64,000 nucleotides of DNA. Source: Candidatus Pelagibacterales bacterium (lineage in GTDB: Bacteria; Pseudomonadota; Alphaproteobacteria; TMED109). The notes under the pieces were generated by a model that saw only the letters and a program-made list of their open reading frames with translations, searched no databases and had not been told where the DNA came from. This document shows positions 1-11,269 of the stretch, piece after piece. A program made the position numbers and the translations under genes. How positions within the stretch are numbered: the stretch's first letter is position 1; every line of letters starts with the position of its first letter. The DNA lies in the NCBI GenBank assembly GCA_002715505.1, contig PAZF01000002.1:1-64000 (forward strand), in the 5' to 3' direction.

Positions 1-2
1 TC

Positions 3-150
3 GCGCCTGAACCATGGATCGCCAAGCGTGATCGGGCGCTCCTGACCCTGCTCTACGGTGCCGGATTGCGGATCGGTGAGGCGGTGGCGCTCAACCGGTC
101 GGCAATGCCATCCAAGCCGGAGAACGCTGCCATTGTCGTTGATGGTAACT
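3..150 (+). pseudogene. Tyrosine recombinase XerC-like fragment, GC-rich, truncated at both ends (probable chimeric contig end)
   Basis: Frame 3 reads [33 protein letters not shown]..., typical of the XerC catalytic domain ([15 protein letters not shown]). Base composition is sharply different from the rest of the window. Confidence 0.75.
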
Positions 151-164
151 GTTACTCCAGTAGG

Positions 165-1329
<1,165 letters not shown>

Positions 1330-1366
1330 TTAAAAACAACCTAAAAACTCATTATAATTTTACAGG

Positions 1367-1396
1367 AAAGGGTGGTTTTACTGCCCTTTTTTTTTT
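1367..1396 (+). terminator. Rho-independent terminator downstream of groEL
   Basis: AAGGGTGG-TTTTA-CTGCCCTT stem-loop (with G-T pairs) followed by a T run. Confidence 0.75.
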
Positions 1397-1420
1397 AATA
1401 GCATGAAAAGGCTCTATTTT

Positions 1421-2968
1421 TTATGGTCTATACCCAAAACTACTAGGCCCAGTTTTTAAAGAAGGATAAGCTATTTTAATCCATTGACATACTTTAGGTC
1501 TTGTTTCCCTTGGATCAATAATATCTTCTATTAAGAATTTTTCTGCCGTTCTAAATGGAGATGAGGCAATTTTAATTTTTTTTTCTATATCTTTTCTTAA
1601 TTGTTCTGGATCATTTGAATTTTTTAAATCTGACTTGTATGCAGCTTCTAAGCCTCCTTCAGATGGCAATGATCCCCAGTCTCCAGATGGCCAAGCCATT
1701 CTATATTTGTATTTTACATGATTAATGTTGGCTGCGCCTGCGACTCCAAAAGCTTTTCTAAGAAGAATGGTACACATTGGAACATCTGTTTGGTAAATAC
1801 TAGCTAATGCTTTAGCACCATATCTTATGGTTGCATTTTTCTCCGCATTTTTTCCAATGACAAATCCCGGGTTATCTACTAAGTGTAAGACTGGGAAATG
1901 AAATGTATTTGCAAAATCTAAAATTTTTATTATTTTTTTTGAAGCATTAGATGTCCATCCACCACCGTATATTTGAGGATTATTGGCAATAATAATTAAA
2001 GGATAACCGTCTAATCTACCTAGTCCAGTAATTGCAGATAAACCATAGTTTTCTCCAATTTCAAAAAATGATTGCTTATCTAAAATAGACTTTATAATAG
2101 GCATAATATCATAACTTTCCCTTTTATTTTTGGGAATAATATTTATTAAAAAGTTATCTGTTCTGTTGACAGGGTCTTTACTTATTTTTTTTTTTGGAAT
2201 TTCATAAATAGATTTGGGCATATATGATAGAAAAAGCTTAGTTTTATCCATTGCTTCTTTTTCATTATTAGCTAAGTTATCTATGACACCATTTTTGCTG
2301 TGAATATTATACCCTCCTAACTCTTCTTTAGTCACCTTTTCTCCAATTTTTTCTACTAGGGGAGGTCCAGCTACAAAAATTTGACTTATTTCTTTTACCA
2401 TTATACAAAAGTGACTACTTACTAATCTTGCGGCACCTAAGCCTGCAACGGGACCTAATGCTAAGGATACTACAGGTACCTTGCTTAAATTATCAATTAC
2501 TAAATCCCACCCAGGATTAGCAGGAACGTAAGAATAGCCATCTTTTTCAAGTGTTTTTATTGATCCCCCACCTCCAGTTCCCTCAATCAATCTTATAAGA
2601 GGAAGTTCATATTCATTAGCGAGTTTTTCTGCTGCTATCATTTTTTGCCAAATAGCTGCATCTGCTGCGCCTCCCCTAATAGTAAAATCATCTCCATATA
2701 TTACTACAGGAAAAGTATTTATTGTGCCATGACCTATAACAGAGTTTGCTGGGGTAACTTCTAAAAGGTTGCCGTCTTTATCATACTTTGATTGTCCAGA
2801 CAACATTCCTATTTCTTGGAAACTATCATCATCCAATAAATATGAAATTCTTTCTCTTACAGTCAGCCTTCCTGCTTCATGCTGTCTATTAATTTTTTTT
2901 TCCCCACCTAACTTTAGAGCTAAGGCTCTTCTAAGCTTAATGTGATCTACTTCTTTTTTCCATGACAT
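1421..2968 (-). CDS. Acyl-CoA carboxylase, carboxyltransferase (beta) subunit
   Basis: RLTVRERISYLLDDDSFQEIG, GGSIKTLE, GPVAGLGAARLVSSHFCIMV, GGGWTSNASKKIIKILDFANTFHFPVLHLVDNPGFVIG. Confidence 0.85.
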   Translation of the reverse strand: MSWKKEVDHIKLRRALALKLGGEKKINRQHEAGRLTVRERISYLLDDDSFQEIGMLSGQSKYDKDGNLLEVTPANSVIGHGTINTFPVVIYGDDFTIRGGAADAAIWQKMIAAEKLANEYELPLIRLIEGTGGGGSIKTLEKDGYSYVPANPGWDLVIDNLSKVPVVSLALGPVAGLGAARLVSSHFCIMVKEISQIFVAGPPLVEKIGEKVTKEELGGYNIHSKNGVIDNLANNEKEAMDKTKLFLSYMPKSIYEIPKKKISKDPVNRTDNFLINIIPKNKRESYDIMPIIKSILDKQSFFEIGENYGLSAITGLGRLDGYPLIIIANNPQIYGGGWTSNASKKIIKILDFANTFHFPVLHLVDNPGFVIGKNAEKNATIRYGAKALASIYQTDVPMCTILLRKAFGVAGAANINHVKYKYRMAWPSGDWGSLPSEGGLEAAYKSDLKNSNDPEQLRKDIEKKIKIASSPFRTAEKFLIEDIIDPRETRPKVCQWIKIAYPSLKTGPSSFGYRP

Positions 2969-3088
2969 AATATAAAAAAATTTTTAACAATAAAACATAA
3001 TTAAATAGAGTGATGGTCTATTATTGTACCCCTTGTTTTAATCTATTCATTACTATAATATGATAACATTTAGTGAGGAGATTAAAAC

Positions 3089-3958
3089 ATGAAAGTTTCT
3101 TTTATAGGCTTAGGTGTAATGGGCTACCCAATGGCAGGGCATTTATCTAACAATAACAGTAATATAGAATTAAAAGTTTATAATAGAACTACTGAAAAAA
3201 CAAAAAAATGGCTCAATGAATATAAGGGTACTTTTTCAAAAACTCCAGCAGAGGCTGCAAAAGATTGTGATATTGTTTTTCTGTGTGTAGGAAACGATAA
3301 TGATGTCAATCAAGTTGTGCAAGGGGAGAATGGGGTTTTAAAAAGTATTCCTAAAAATTCTATAATTGTAGATCATACAACTGCCTCAGCAAAAATTGCT
3401 ATAAACTTACATCAAATATGTCAAAATCAAAAAAAAGTTAGTTTTTTAGATGCTCCTGTTTCAGGAGGTCAAGCAGGTGCTGAAAATGGAAAATTAACTA
3501 TTATGATAGGAGGGGATGAAGCCTCTTACAATAAAGTTCTTCCTTTCTTGAATAATTATGCAAAAAATACTTCTTTAATTGGGAAATCAGGTTCTGGACA
3601 GTTAGCTAAAATGGTAAACCAAATATGTATAGCTGGATTATTACAAGGTTTGTCAGAGGCTATAAATTTTGCTCAAAAAGTTGATCTAGATGTTGAAAAA
3701 GTTATAAGTGTTATAAAAGATGGAGCGGCATCTTCATGGCAAATGGAAAATAGATATAAAACTATGACTAAAGATCAATTTGATTTTGGATTCGCAGTAG
3801 AATGGATGAGAAAAGATTTAAAAATTTGTTTAGAGCAAGCTGATAAAGTAGGGGCTAGGTTACCTGTCACTGCTATTATAGATCAATTCTATTCAAATAT
3901 ACTAAATAATGGAGGTAGAAGGTGGGATACTTCTTCACTAATTAAACTACTTAGGTAA
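3089..3958 (+). CDS. NAD(P)-dependent 3-hydroxyisobutyrate dehydrogenase-family oxidoreductase
   Basis: N-terminal FIGLGVMGYPMAGHL Rossmann motif; DAPVSGGQAGAENGKLTIMIGG; GQLAKMVNQ. Confidence 0.88.
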   Translation: MKVSFIGLGVMGYPMAGHLSNNNSNIELKVYNRTTEKTKKWLNEYKGTFSKTPAEAAKDCDIVFLCVGNDNDVNQVVQGENGVLKSIPKNSIIVDHTTASAKIAINLHQICQNQKKVSFLDAPVSGGQAGAENGKLTIMIGGDEASYNKVLPFLNNYAKNTSLIGKSGSGQLAKMVNQICIAGLLQGLSEAINFAQKVDLDVEKVISVIKDGAASSWQMENRYKTMTKDQFDFGFAVEWMRKDLKICLEQADKVGARLPVTAIIDQFYSNILNNGGRRWDTSSLIKLLR

Positions 3959-4567
3959 TTTGTCCTCCTTTTTAGCCCTATTCCATAGTTTTTCTTTATC
4001 CTTTAAAGACAATGAGTTTATATCTAGGCCTTCCTTTTTTGCTAGTTCTTTTAATTTTTGAAATCTTTTCTTAAATTTATAATTAGCATTATCTAATATT
4101 TCTATAAAGTTATAATTATTCATGTTTGAATAACAATGTAGAGTAAAAATTAAATCTCCTATTTCTTCTTGAATATTAGTATGATTTTTTTTATCTATCG
4201 CATTTTTTAGTTCTATAAACTCTTCTTCTATTTTATTTAAGCAACTTTTATTATCAGGCCAAGTAAAACCTATATTTGAGGCTGCAACTATGAGATCTTT
4301 ACTTGCTAATAATTTATTTTTATCTGTATTTTTATAATCTGTAAATAATTTAAATAATATATATATAATTTCAAAAACATCTTCTTCCTTTAGCTTAATT
4401 GATGAAATAAGCTCCTTATATTCTTTTAAATTAAAGTATTCATTTTTTATATAATTATATAAAGCTTTTCGATCTTTACTCTTTTGAAGAAAATTATATG
4501 AAGGTACTTTCTCTATATTTTTAAGCAGATGGATAACATTAGTTAAAATATTATAATTAGTTCGCAT
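3947..4567 (-). CDS. MazG-family nucleoside triphosphate pyrophosphohydrolase-like protein
   Basis: EEFIELKNAI...NIQEEIGDLIFTLHCYSN and NYKFKKRFQKLKELAKKEGLDINSLSLKDKEKLWNRAK resemble the MazG C-terminal domain. Confidence 0.7.
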   Translation of the reverse strand: MRTNYNILTNVIHLLKNIEKVPSYNFLQKSKDRKALYNYIKNEYFNLKEYKELISSIKLKEEDVFEIIYILFKLFTDYKNTDKNKLLASKDLIVAASNIGFTWPDNKSCLNKIEEEFIELKNAIDKKNHTNIQEEIGDLIFTLHCYSNMNNYNFIEILDNANYKFKKRFQKLKELAKKEGLDINSLSLKDKEKLWNRAKKEDKLPK

Positions 4568-4575
4568 AACATATA

Positions 4576-5337
4576 TTATGTCAAATTTATGTTTAGTCCA
4601 TCATAAGCAGGTTCAACATTTTCTGGACATTTAGAAAGCAATTCTTCGTAATCTAACCAGGCGCCTAAATGTGTTAATATGGCTCTTTTAGGTTTAAACT
4701 TATCAATCCAATGCAAAGTTTGTTCTAAATGCGAATGACTGTAGTGTGGTTCATATCTTACACAATCTACTATCCATAAATCTAAGTTATATAAATACTT
4801 CTCTGATTCTTTAGGAAAAGATTTAACGTCTGTAGAATAAACAAAGTTATTAATTTTAAAACCTAATGTAGTTTCATATCCATGATTTTGCTCAAAAGCA
4901 TAAACTTTGATACCACATACTTTTATTTCATTGTGTTTTATTATATTCACATCTAATGGTGGTTGAAAATAAGAATTATCTTGGGCAAATATATAATCAA
5001 AGCGTGTTTTGAGATCTTTCAATGTTTTTTTAGAGGCAAATACCTGAAGTTTTTCTTTTTTTTTCCACAAAAATTGCCTTAAATCGTCTATGCCATTTGC
5101 ATGATCTGCATGGGAATGAGTCCACAATACAGCATCTAACTTATCTACATTGTTTTTAATTGATTGCACTCTTAAATCAGGCGATGTATCAAATAAAATA
5201 TTTTTATTATTAACATTTGCTAAAACCGATACCCTAGTCCTATTGTTTTTAATATTTTTTGGGTCACAATTTCCCCAATAATTTCCTATTAACGGAACTC
5301 CACCAGATGAACCTGAGCCTAAAATTGTAACCTTCAT
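4576..5337 (-). CDS. MBL-fold metal-dependent hydrolase (PhnP-like)
   Basis: MKVTILGSGSSGGVPLIG; WTHSHADHANGIDDLRQF; position next to tatD-metG. Confidence 0.85.
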   Translation of the reverse strand: MKVTILGSGSSGGVPLIGNYWGNCDPKNIKNNRTRVSVLANVNNKNILFDTSPDLRVQSIKNNVDKLDAVLWTHSHADHANGIDDLRQFLWKKKEKLQVFASKKTLKDLKTRFDYIFAQDNSYFQPPLDVNIIKHNEIKVCGIKVYAFEQNHGYETTLGFKINNFVYSTDVKSFPKESEKYLYNLDLWIVDCVRYEPHYSHSHLEQTLHWIDKFKPKRAILTHLGAWLDYEELLSKCPENVEPAYDGLNINLT

Positions 5338-5338
5338 T

Positions 5339-6115
5339 TTAATTTTTTACTTTACTAAAAAGGTTATAAAAATTATTTGTTGTTTGTTTAGCAAGGTCAT
5401 TAAAAGAAATATTTTTTAATTGTGCTAAAAACTTTGCTGTATCCTTTACAAAGGCCGGTTCATTTCTTTTGCCTCTATTAGGAACAGGAGCTAAATATGG
5501 TGCGTCAGTTTCTATTAGTAATCTATTCATAGGTACTTTTTTGATTGTATTTCTTATCATTTCAGCATTCTTAAAAGTAATTATCCCTGATACAGAAATA
5601 TAAAAGTTTATTTTTAATGCTTCCATTGCTAATTCTTCAGAAGCAGTGAAGCAATGTATAACTCCTTTGAAGGCACCCTTTTCATATTCACTCTTTAAAA
5701 TACTTATAGTATCCGCATCAGCATCTCTAGTATGAACTATAATAGGTAAATCCAATTTTCTAGAGATTTCTATGTGCTTGATAAAAGAGTCTTTTTGCAT
5801 TTCAACTTTAGGGTTATCATAAAAATAATCTAATCCTGTTTCTCCAATACCAATAAAACTAGGGTCAGAGGAAAAATGAAAAATTTTATCTAATTCATTA
5901 GAATAAAATTTTTTAATATTATTTGGATGAATTCCCCCACTATACCAGATATTTTCATATTTTTTTGACAATTGTTTTAGTTCATGCAATTCACTCAATT
6001 CTGTGCAAATTGTAAGAAGACCATTAATATCACACCTGCTTGCGTTAGACAAAACAGTATCTAAATCATTCACAAATTCTGACATGTTTAAGTGACAGTG
6101 ACTATCTATTAGCAT
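5339..6115 (-). CDS. tatD: TatD family hydrolase
   Basis: LIDSHCHLNMSEF, GIGETGLDYFYD, KGVIHCFTASEELA, LLIETDAPYLAPVPNRGKRNEPA. Confidence 0.93.
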   Translation of the reverse strand: MLIDSHCHLNMSEFVNDLDTVLSNASRCDINGLLTICTELSELHELKQLSKKYENIWYSGGIHPNNIKKFYSNELDKIFHFSSDPSFIGIGETGLDYFYDNPKVEMQKDSFIKHIEISRKLDLPIIVHTRDADADTISILKSEYEKGAFKGVIHCFTASEELAMEALKINFYISVSGIITFKNAEMIRNTIKKVPMNRLLIETDAPYLAPVPNRGKRNEPAFVKDTAKFLAQLKNISFNDLAKQTTNNFYNLFSKVKN

Positions 6116-6125
6116 TATTTAACCT

Positions 6126-7640
6126 TTACTCTATTATTCTTGGGAAAACACCCTCTGGTTTATTAATTTTCATTCCTACTTTTATTTCATTATTAATATA
6201 ACTAAATTTTTGCTCTTCTTGAACATTTAGTTGCAAAAAAATTTTTTTTGCGGCAATTGGTAGAATTGGTTGAATTAATATATTAATTTTATAAATTAGA
6301 TTAACTAAAACATTTAATACAGTGCTAAGTTTATTTTTATTTTCTTTAAACAGATTCCATGGAGCCTTTTTATCAACATATGCATTAGCTTTTCTTATAA
6401 TACTCCATATTATGATAATAGCTTGACTAAACTGAAAAGTTTCCATTAAACTATTGTATTCCCTAAATTTATTTTCTACTATATTCAATAACTCTAAGTC
6501 TTCATTATCAATTTCATCTCTTTGTAATATCTCACCATTATTATATTTTATTATCATGCTTAGTACTCTTTGGACTAAATTTCCTAAATCGTTAGTCAAA
6601 TCACTGTTTAATCTTTTAACTAAAGCTTTTTCAGAAAAGTTTCCGTCATCACCAAAGGATATTTCTCTTAGTAAAAAATATCTTATTTGGTCATTTCCGT
6701 ATTTATCAATTAGATAAATAGGATCAATTACATTACCTAATGATTTAGACATTTTTTCTCCATTAATAGTCCACCATCCATGTGCAAATATGTTATTAGG
6801 TATTTTTAAATTAGCTGACATAAGAAATGCTGGCCAAAAAATAGCATGAAACTTTAATATGTCCTTTCCTACAATATGAGCATCAGCAGGCCAGAAAATT
6901 TTAAATTTTTCATTAGTATCTAAAGCACTAATATAATTAAATAATGCATCTAACCAAACATAAATTACATGATCAGATGATCCCGGAACACTTATTCCCC
7001 AAGTAAAGCTAGTTCTTGATATAGAAAGATCTTGAAGTCCACCTCTCACAAAACTTTTTACTTCATTGTATCTTGATATTGGCTTTATAAAATCAGGGTT
7101 ATTTTCATAATATTCCATTAATTTATCTTGCCATTTTGATAGTTTAAAAAAATAACTTGGCTCTTCCAACCACTTTAAAACATCTCCAGAAGGTCCTAAT
7201 TTTTCATTATTTTCATTTTTAGTAATTTCATTTTCTGCAACAAAACTTTCATCCCTTACTGAATACCATCCTTTATAACTTCCTAAATAAATATCTCCAT
7301 TAGAAAACAATAATTCCCAAATTTTCCTTACATAATTTTTATGACGTTCTTCAGAGGTTCTAATAAAATCATTATTTGTTAACTTTAATACTTTTGTAAG
7401 ATTTATAAATTCTTTAGAAACCTTATCTACAAAGCTTTTGGGAGGCATATTTTTTCTTTTGGCTGCCTCCTGAACTTTTTGACCATGCTCATCTGTTCCT
7501 GTAATAAAAAAAATTTTTTTTCCTGATAATTTTTTGAATCTAGCTACGGTATCAGCAACTAGGCTAGTATAAGCATGCCCTAAGTGAGGTTTGTCATTTA
7601 CGTAATAAATAGGTGTAGTTATGTAATATTTATTTTTCAT
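6126..7640 (-). CDS. metG: Methionyl-tRNA synthetase
   Basis: YYITTPIYYVNDKPHLGHAYTSLVADTVARF (HIGH-type); NGEKMSKSLGNVIDP (KMSKS). Confidence 0.96.
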   Translation of the reverse strand: MKNKYYITTPIYYVNDKPHLGHAYTSLVADTVARFKKLSGKKIFFITGTDEHGQKVQEAAKRKNMPPKSFVDKVSKEFINLTKVLKLTNNDFIRTSEERHKNYVRKIWELLFSNGDIYLGSYKGWYSVRDESFVAENEITKNENNEKLGPSGDVLKWLEEPSYFFKLSKWQDKLMEYYENNPDFIKPISRYNEVKSFVRGGLQDLSISRTSFTWGISVPGSSDHVIYVWLDALFNYISALDTNEKFKIFWPADAHIVGKDILKFHAIFWPAFLMSANLKIPNNIFAHGWWTINGEKMSKSLGNVIDPIYLIDKYGNDQIRYFLLREISFGDDGNFSEKALVKRLNSDLTNDLGNLVQRVLSMIIKYNNGEILQRDEIDNEDLELLNIVENKFREYNSLMETFQFSQAIIIIWSIIRKANAYVDKKAPWNLFKENKNKLSTVLNVLVNLIYKINILIQPILPIAAKKIFLQLNVQEEQKFSYINNEIKVGMKINKPEGVFPRIIE

Positions 7641-8619
7641 TTACCTTAATTGCTTTTTCTATATCATTTAAAGTTAAATACAAGCTTGAGTATATATCTA
7701 GGTTGAAATTAATCATATTTTTTTTTCTTTCATATAAGATATTAATAAGATAATTAATTTGAGCATGATTTAAACTTTCAGATAATTTTTTAACTACTTC
7801 TTCCTCTAAATTATCAATATAAAAAACTTTTATATTATGCAGTTTTTTTAAAGCATTCCTTAAAAATCTGAATATCATTAAAAAAGTTATAGTAAAGATA
7901 TTATTATTATTTTTTTTATTTTGAAAAAGCTTTTGGATATTGTCTACATTATTATTCAAATTATAAATTTCTAAAAAAAAACTACATAATAATTTATGTA
8001 TCTCTAGAGCGTTATTATCATGAAGTTTAAGTGCTTCTCCTATGCTTCCATTAGATAAAATAGAGTAACTTTCAAAATTTTCACTGCTAATACTTGTTTT
8101 TTCTAGTAAATATTTGATTTGTTCGTAAGTTAATTTTTTAAAAATGATTTTTTTACACCTTGATTTTATAGTAGATGGAATCACAGTGTTCATGTGATCA
8201 ATAATTATAAAACTAGTATTAAAGCTATATTCTTCTAATGACTTTAGTAAAGCATTATGCCCAAAGTGATTAAGCTCATTTATAGCATCAATAAATACAG
8301 CTTTAAAACTGCTTTTGATAGCTGTTTTGCTTAAAAAAGTTGATACTTTTCTGACTTCCTCAACAGGGATAAATTTTTTTTTATCATCATCCTTCTTTAA
8401 TACAAATAAATCAGGGTGTATTAGCAATTGGTTATCTTTTTCTATATTTAGCATACCTTTTATTATATTAAATGCTATTTTTGATTTACCTATACCTTTA
8501 GGGCCTCTTAATAACCAAACTCCAGTATTATTTGACTTTTTTATGGAATCTAAAAGAGTAGCCGTTGCATTTTCATTTCCAGTAAAGTTTTTTAAAATAT
8601 CTTCACTTTTTAAATTCAT
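7630..8619 (-). CDS. holB: DNA polymerase III delta' subunit
   Basis: WLLRGPKGIGKSKIAFNII; LNHFGHNALLKSLEEYSFNTSFIIIDH; IPSTIKSRCKKIIF; gene order with tmk/metG. Confidence 0.85.
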   Translation of the reverse strand: MNLKSEDILKNFTGNENATATLLDSIKKSNNTGVWLLRGPKGIGKSKIAFNIIKGMLNIEKDNQLLIHPDLFVLKKDDDKKKFIPVEEVRKVSTFLSKTAIKSSFKAVFIDAINELNHFGHNALLKSLEEYSFNTSFIIIDHMNTVIPSTIKSRCKKIIFKKLTYEQIKYLLEKTSISSENFESYSILSNGSIGEALKLHDNNALEIHKLLCSFFLEIYNLNNNVDNIQKLFQNKKNNNNIFTITFLMIFRFLRNALKKLHNIKVFYIDNLEEEVVKKLSESLNHAQINYLINILYERKKNMINFNLDIYSSLYLTLNDIEKAIKVNEK

Positions 8620-9275
8620 CTTTTATCTATTTCTTTTGTAATAATTTTGTTTATGTTATCAAACAGCAGGTCTTTGTTTAAGGAAGCATCAAATACTTTA
8701 ATCCTTTTTTTTTCCCTAGCAAGTTTAAGATAATTTTTTCTAACTGTTTTATAAAAAGATAAGGTCTTTTTATCAAATAAATTTTTTTTATTTCTTTTAT
8801 TAATTCTTTGAACAGCTAATTTAGGGTTAATATCTAAAAGAATTGTAAGTTTAGGTTCAAAGTTTCTAAATAATGAATAATTTAAATATTTTAGAATATC
8901 GTATAATTTTTTATTATTTCCACACTGATAAGCATAAGTTGAGTCCTGAAATCTATCTGATATTACTATACCATTTTCTTTTATTATTGGTAATATAAAA
9001 CGATTATAGTGCTCAAATCTGGATGCTAGTAAAAGTAAGATCTGCGATTCATTAGTAAAATTAATATTACTATCGTTTAATAATAATTTTCTAACTTTAT
9101 TTCCAAATTCACTTCCACCAGGCTCTCTAGTAAAGTAAATATTTTTTATTTTTTTTTTTTTAAATAAATTTTGAAGTTTTTTAATTTGTGTAGATTTTCC
9201 TGATCCATCAATGCCTTCAAATGTTATAAGAAAACCTCCTTTATTTAATTTATTTCTATTCAGCATATCCTCCAA
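8616..9275 (-). CDS. tmk: Thymidylate kinase
   Basis: GGFLITFEGIDGSGKSTQIKKL; FTREPGGSEFGNKVRKLLL; DRFQDSTYAYQ. Confidence 0.94.
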   Translation of the reverse strand: MEDMLNRNKLNKGGFLITFEGIDGSGKSTQIKKLQNLFKKKKIKNIYFTREPGGSEFGNKVRKLLLNDSNINFTNESQILLLLASRFEHYNRFILPIIKENGIVISDRFQDSTYAYQCGNNKKLYDILKYLNYSLFRNFEPKLTILLDINPKLAVQRINKRNKKNLFDKKTLSFYKTVRKNYLKLAREKKRIKVFDASLNKDLLFDNINKIITKEIDKR

Positions 9276-10395
9276 AAATTAAGTAGCTTATTGCAGTTGT
9301 AATTTTTTTAAAGAATCCTGCTTTAGAAATATTTTCTCTAGAATATAAAGGGTATTCAATTATACCTTTTACAGTGTTGTCTATAACTAATTTACCATAA
9401 ACTTTATCGGTTTTTACCGGAGCAACTATAGGGTTGCTAAAAACTACTTTTGCTTTAAATTTATCCTTATTATTTTTACTGACAGTAAATAGTATATCAT
9501 CATTACTAAAGAGATCAGTAACTGCTTTTTTTCCTATCCACACATCAACTTGCTGTACAACATCTTCTTTTTTGTAAAGTTTTATATTAGTAAAATTCCT
9601 ATATGCCCATTCAAGCAGTCTTTTTGATTCCTCTTTCCTTTCTTTTTCACTTTTTAGACCACTTACTATTAGTATTAATCTTCTATTATTTTTTATTGCG
9701 GTAGCGGCCAGTGAAAACCCTGATTCTTCAGTGTAACCTGTTTTGAGACCGTCAGCAAAATTATAAGAAAATAAAAGTGGATTTCTATTATTTTGAGAAA
9801 TATTATTGTAACTATAAGTTTTTTCTTTAAAAAGGTGAAAAAACTGAGGGAAATCTTTAATAATTCTTGATGAAAGTATAGCAAGATCAGATGCAGTCAT
9901 ATAATGATTTTCATCAGGCCAACCAGTAGAATTAGTAAAATTACTATTTTTTAATCCTAATTCCAGAGCTTTTTCATTCATTAATTCAGCAAAGCTATCT
10001 TCTTCACCTGATATATTTTCTGCTACCACTATACATGCATCATTTCCTGATTGTATTATAATACCTTTTAAAATATCTTTTACGGACACTTGTTTTCCTG
10101 ACTCTAAAAACATTTTAGAGCCACCTTTACGCCAAGCTTTTTTACTAACATTTAGCTTTGTATCTAAGGAAAATGTTCCTTTTTCAATTTCTTCAAATAA
10201 AATATAAAGTGTCATTAGTTTACTCATAGATGCCGGATATACTTTTTTATCAGCATTTTTTTTATAAAGAATTGCTCCAGTTTGATAATCAACTATAATG
10301 GCAAAATCAGCCTTAGATGAAAAATTTGATGCGAATAGTGAGTTAGCATAAATCAGCATTATTAAAATTATCAGTTTTTTAAAAATTAAGTTCAC
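9256..10395 (-). CDS. dacC: D-alanyl-D-alanine carboxypeptidase (penicillin-binding protein 5/6 family)
   Basis: YPASMSKLMTLYILFE (SxxK), SGNDACIVVAE, DGLKTGYTEESGFSLAATA. Confidence 0.92.
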   Translation of the reverse strand: MNLIFKKLIILIMLIYANSLFASNFSSKADFAIIVDYQTGAILYKKNADKKVYPASMSKLMTLYILFEEIEKGTFSLDTKLNVSKKAWRKGGSKMFLESGKQVSVKDILKGIIIQSGNDACIVVAENISGEEDSFAELMNEKALELGLKNSNFTNSTGWPDENHYMTASDLAILSSRIIKDFPQFFHLFKEKTYSYNNISQNNRNPLLFSYNFADGLKTGYTEESGFSLAATAIKNNRRLILIVSGLKSEKERKEESKRLLEWAYRNFTNIKLYKKEDVVQQVDVWIGKKAVTDLFSNDDILFTVSKNNKDKFKAKVVFSNPIVAPVKTDKVYGKLVIDNTVKGIIEYPLYSRENISKAGFFKKITTAISYLIFGGYAE

Positions 10396-10396
10396 T

Positions 10397-11266
10397 TTAG
10401 TTTTCCTTGTTTGTTACTATTAAACTATTATATCCAAGTTCTAAAAGATTATCAGCTACATTTTTAGCATTTTCTATATTTAAGAATGGACCTAAAAGAA
10501 CTTTAAATAAAATTTTTTCATCTGCATATTTTTTTATAAAAACTTTTATTTTGCTATTTTTGTATTTGAGATTAAATTTTTTTTTATACTCTATTGCATT
10601 TTCTTCAAGTGAAAAAACTCCTAATTGCAAAAAATTTACCATTTTAATTTCTTTAGATTGTTTTGACTTTGAAGACTCCAAATTTCTTGCATATTTTTCT
10701 AGATATTGTTGATTAATAAAAATTTTTTCTAATAGATGCGGACCACTTTCTATTAATTTAACATTTACACTTTCTATTCCTTTAGAAAATATATTTAACT
10801 CCATTGCAGCCTTTTTAGAAAGGTCTATGATTCTATTATTAACGAATGGGCCTCTATCATTAACTCTAATATAGATAAACTTTTGGTTATTAAGATTTGT
10901 AACCTTGACAATACTGGGTAATGGCAAAGTTTTATGTGCAGCTGAAATTTTATCTTGGTCAAATATTTCTCCATTAGCCGTAGGTTTTTTATTAAATTTA
11001 GGACCATACCAAGAGGCAATTCCATTTTCATTATAATAAGATACTAACTTTGGGATATATGTAATATTATTTATTTTATATGGGTTCCCGACTTTATAGT
11101 GTCCACGAACATAACTGTTATCTTCTTTTTCTTTTTTTTCACTTTCTGGTTGCTCTTTAGTTTTATTGATAACTGTTTTGACGCCCTCAACAACAACTCT
11201 AGTATTTGAGCAACTATATGTAATTAATATTAAAAATAAAAAGCATATATAATTTAAAATATTCAT
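10397..11266 (-). CDS. rlpA: RlpA-like septal ring lytic transglycosylase with SPOR-type C-terminus
   Basis: GIASWYGPKFNKKPTANGEIFDQDKISAAHKTLPLPSIVKVTNLNN...VRVNDRGPFVNNRIIDLSKKAA; C-terminal FLQLGVFSLEENA. Confidence 0.92.
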   Translation of the reverse strand: MNILNYICFLFLILITYSCSNTRVVVEGVKTVINKTKEQPESEKKEKEDNSYVRGHYKVGNPYKINNITYIPKLVSYYNENGIASWYGPKFNKKPTANGEIFDQDKISAAHKTLPLPSIVKVTNLNNQKFIYIRVNDRGPFVNNRIIDLSKKAAMELNIFSKGIESVNVKLIESGPHLLEKIFINQQYLEKYARNLESSKSKQSKEIKMVNFLQLGVFSLEENAIEYKKKFNLKYKNSKIKVFIKKYADEKILFKVLLGPFLNIENAKNVADNLLELGYNSLIVTNKEN

Positions 11267-11269
11267 TAC

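Noticed and set aside
6454-6717. Plus-strand ORF inside metG, and similar shadow ORFs (e.g. 8315-8641, 10407-10712, 12027-12236, 14935-15144, 24787-25014, 29608-29901, 38594-38884, 56852-57097)
   Set aside because: They lie antisense to well-supported genes and look like translations of the complementary strand.
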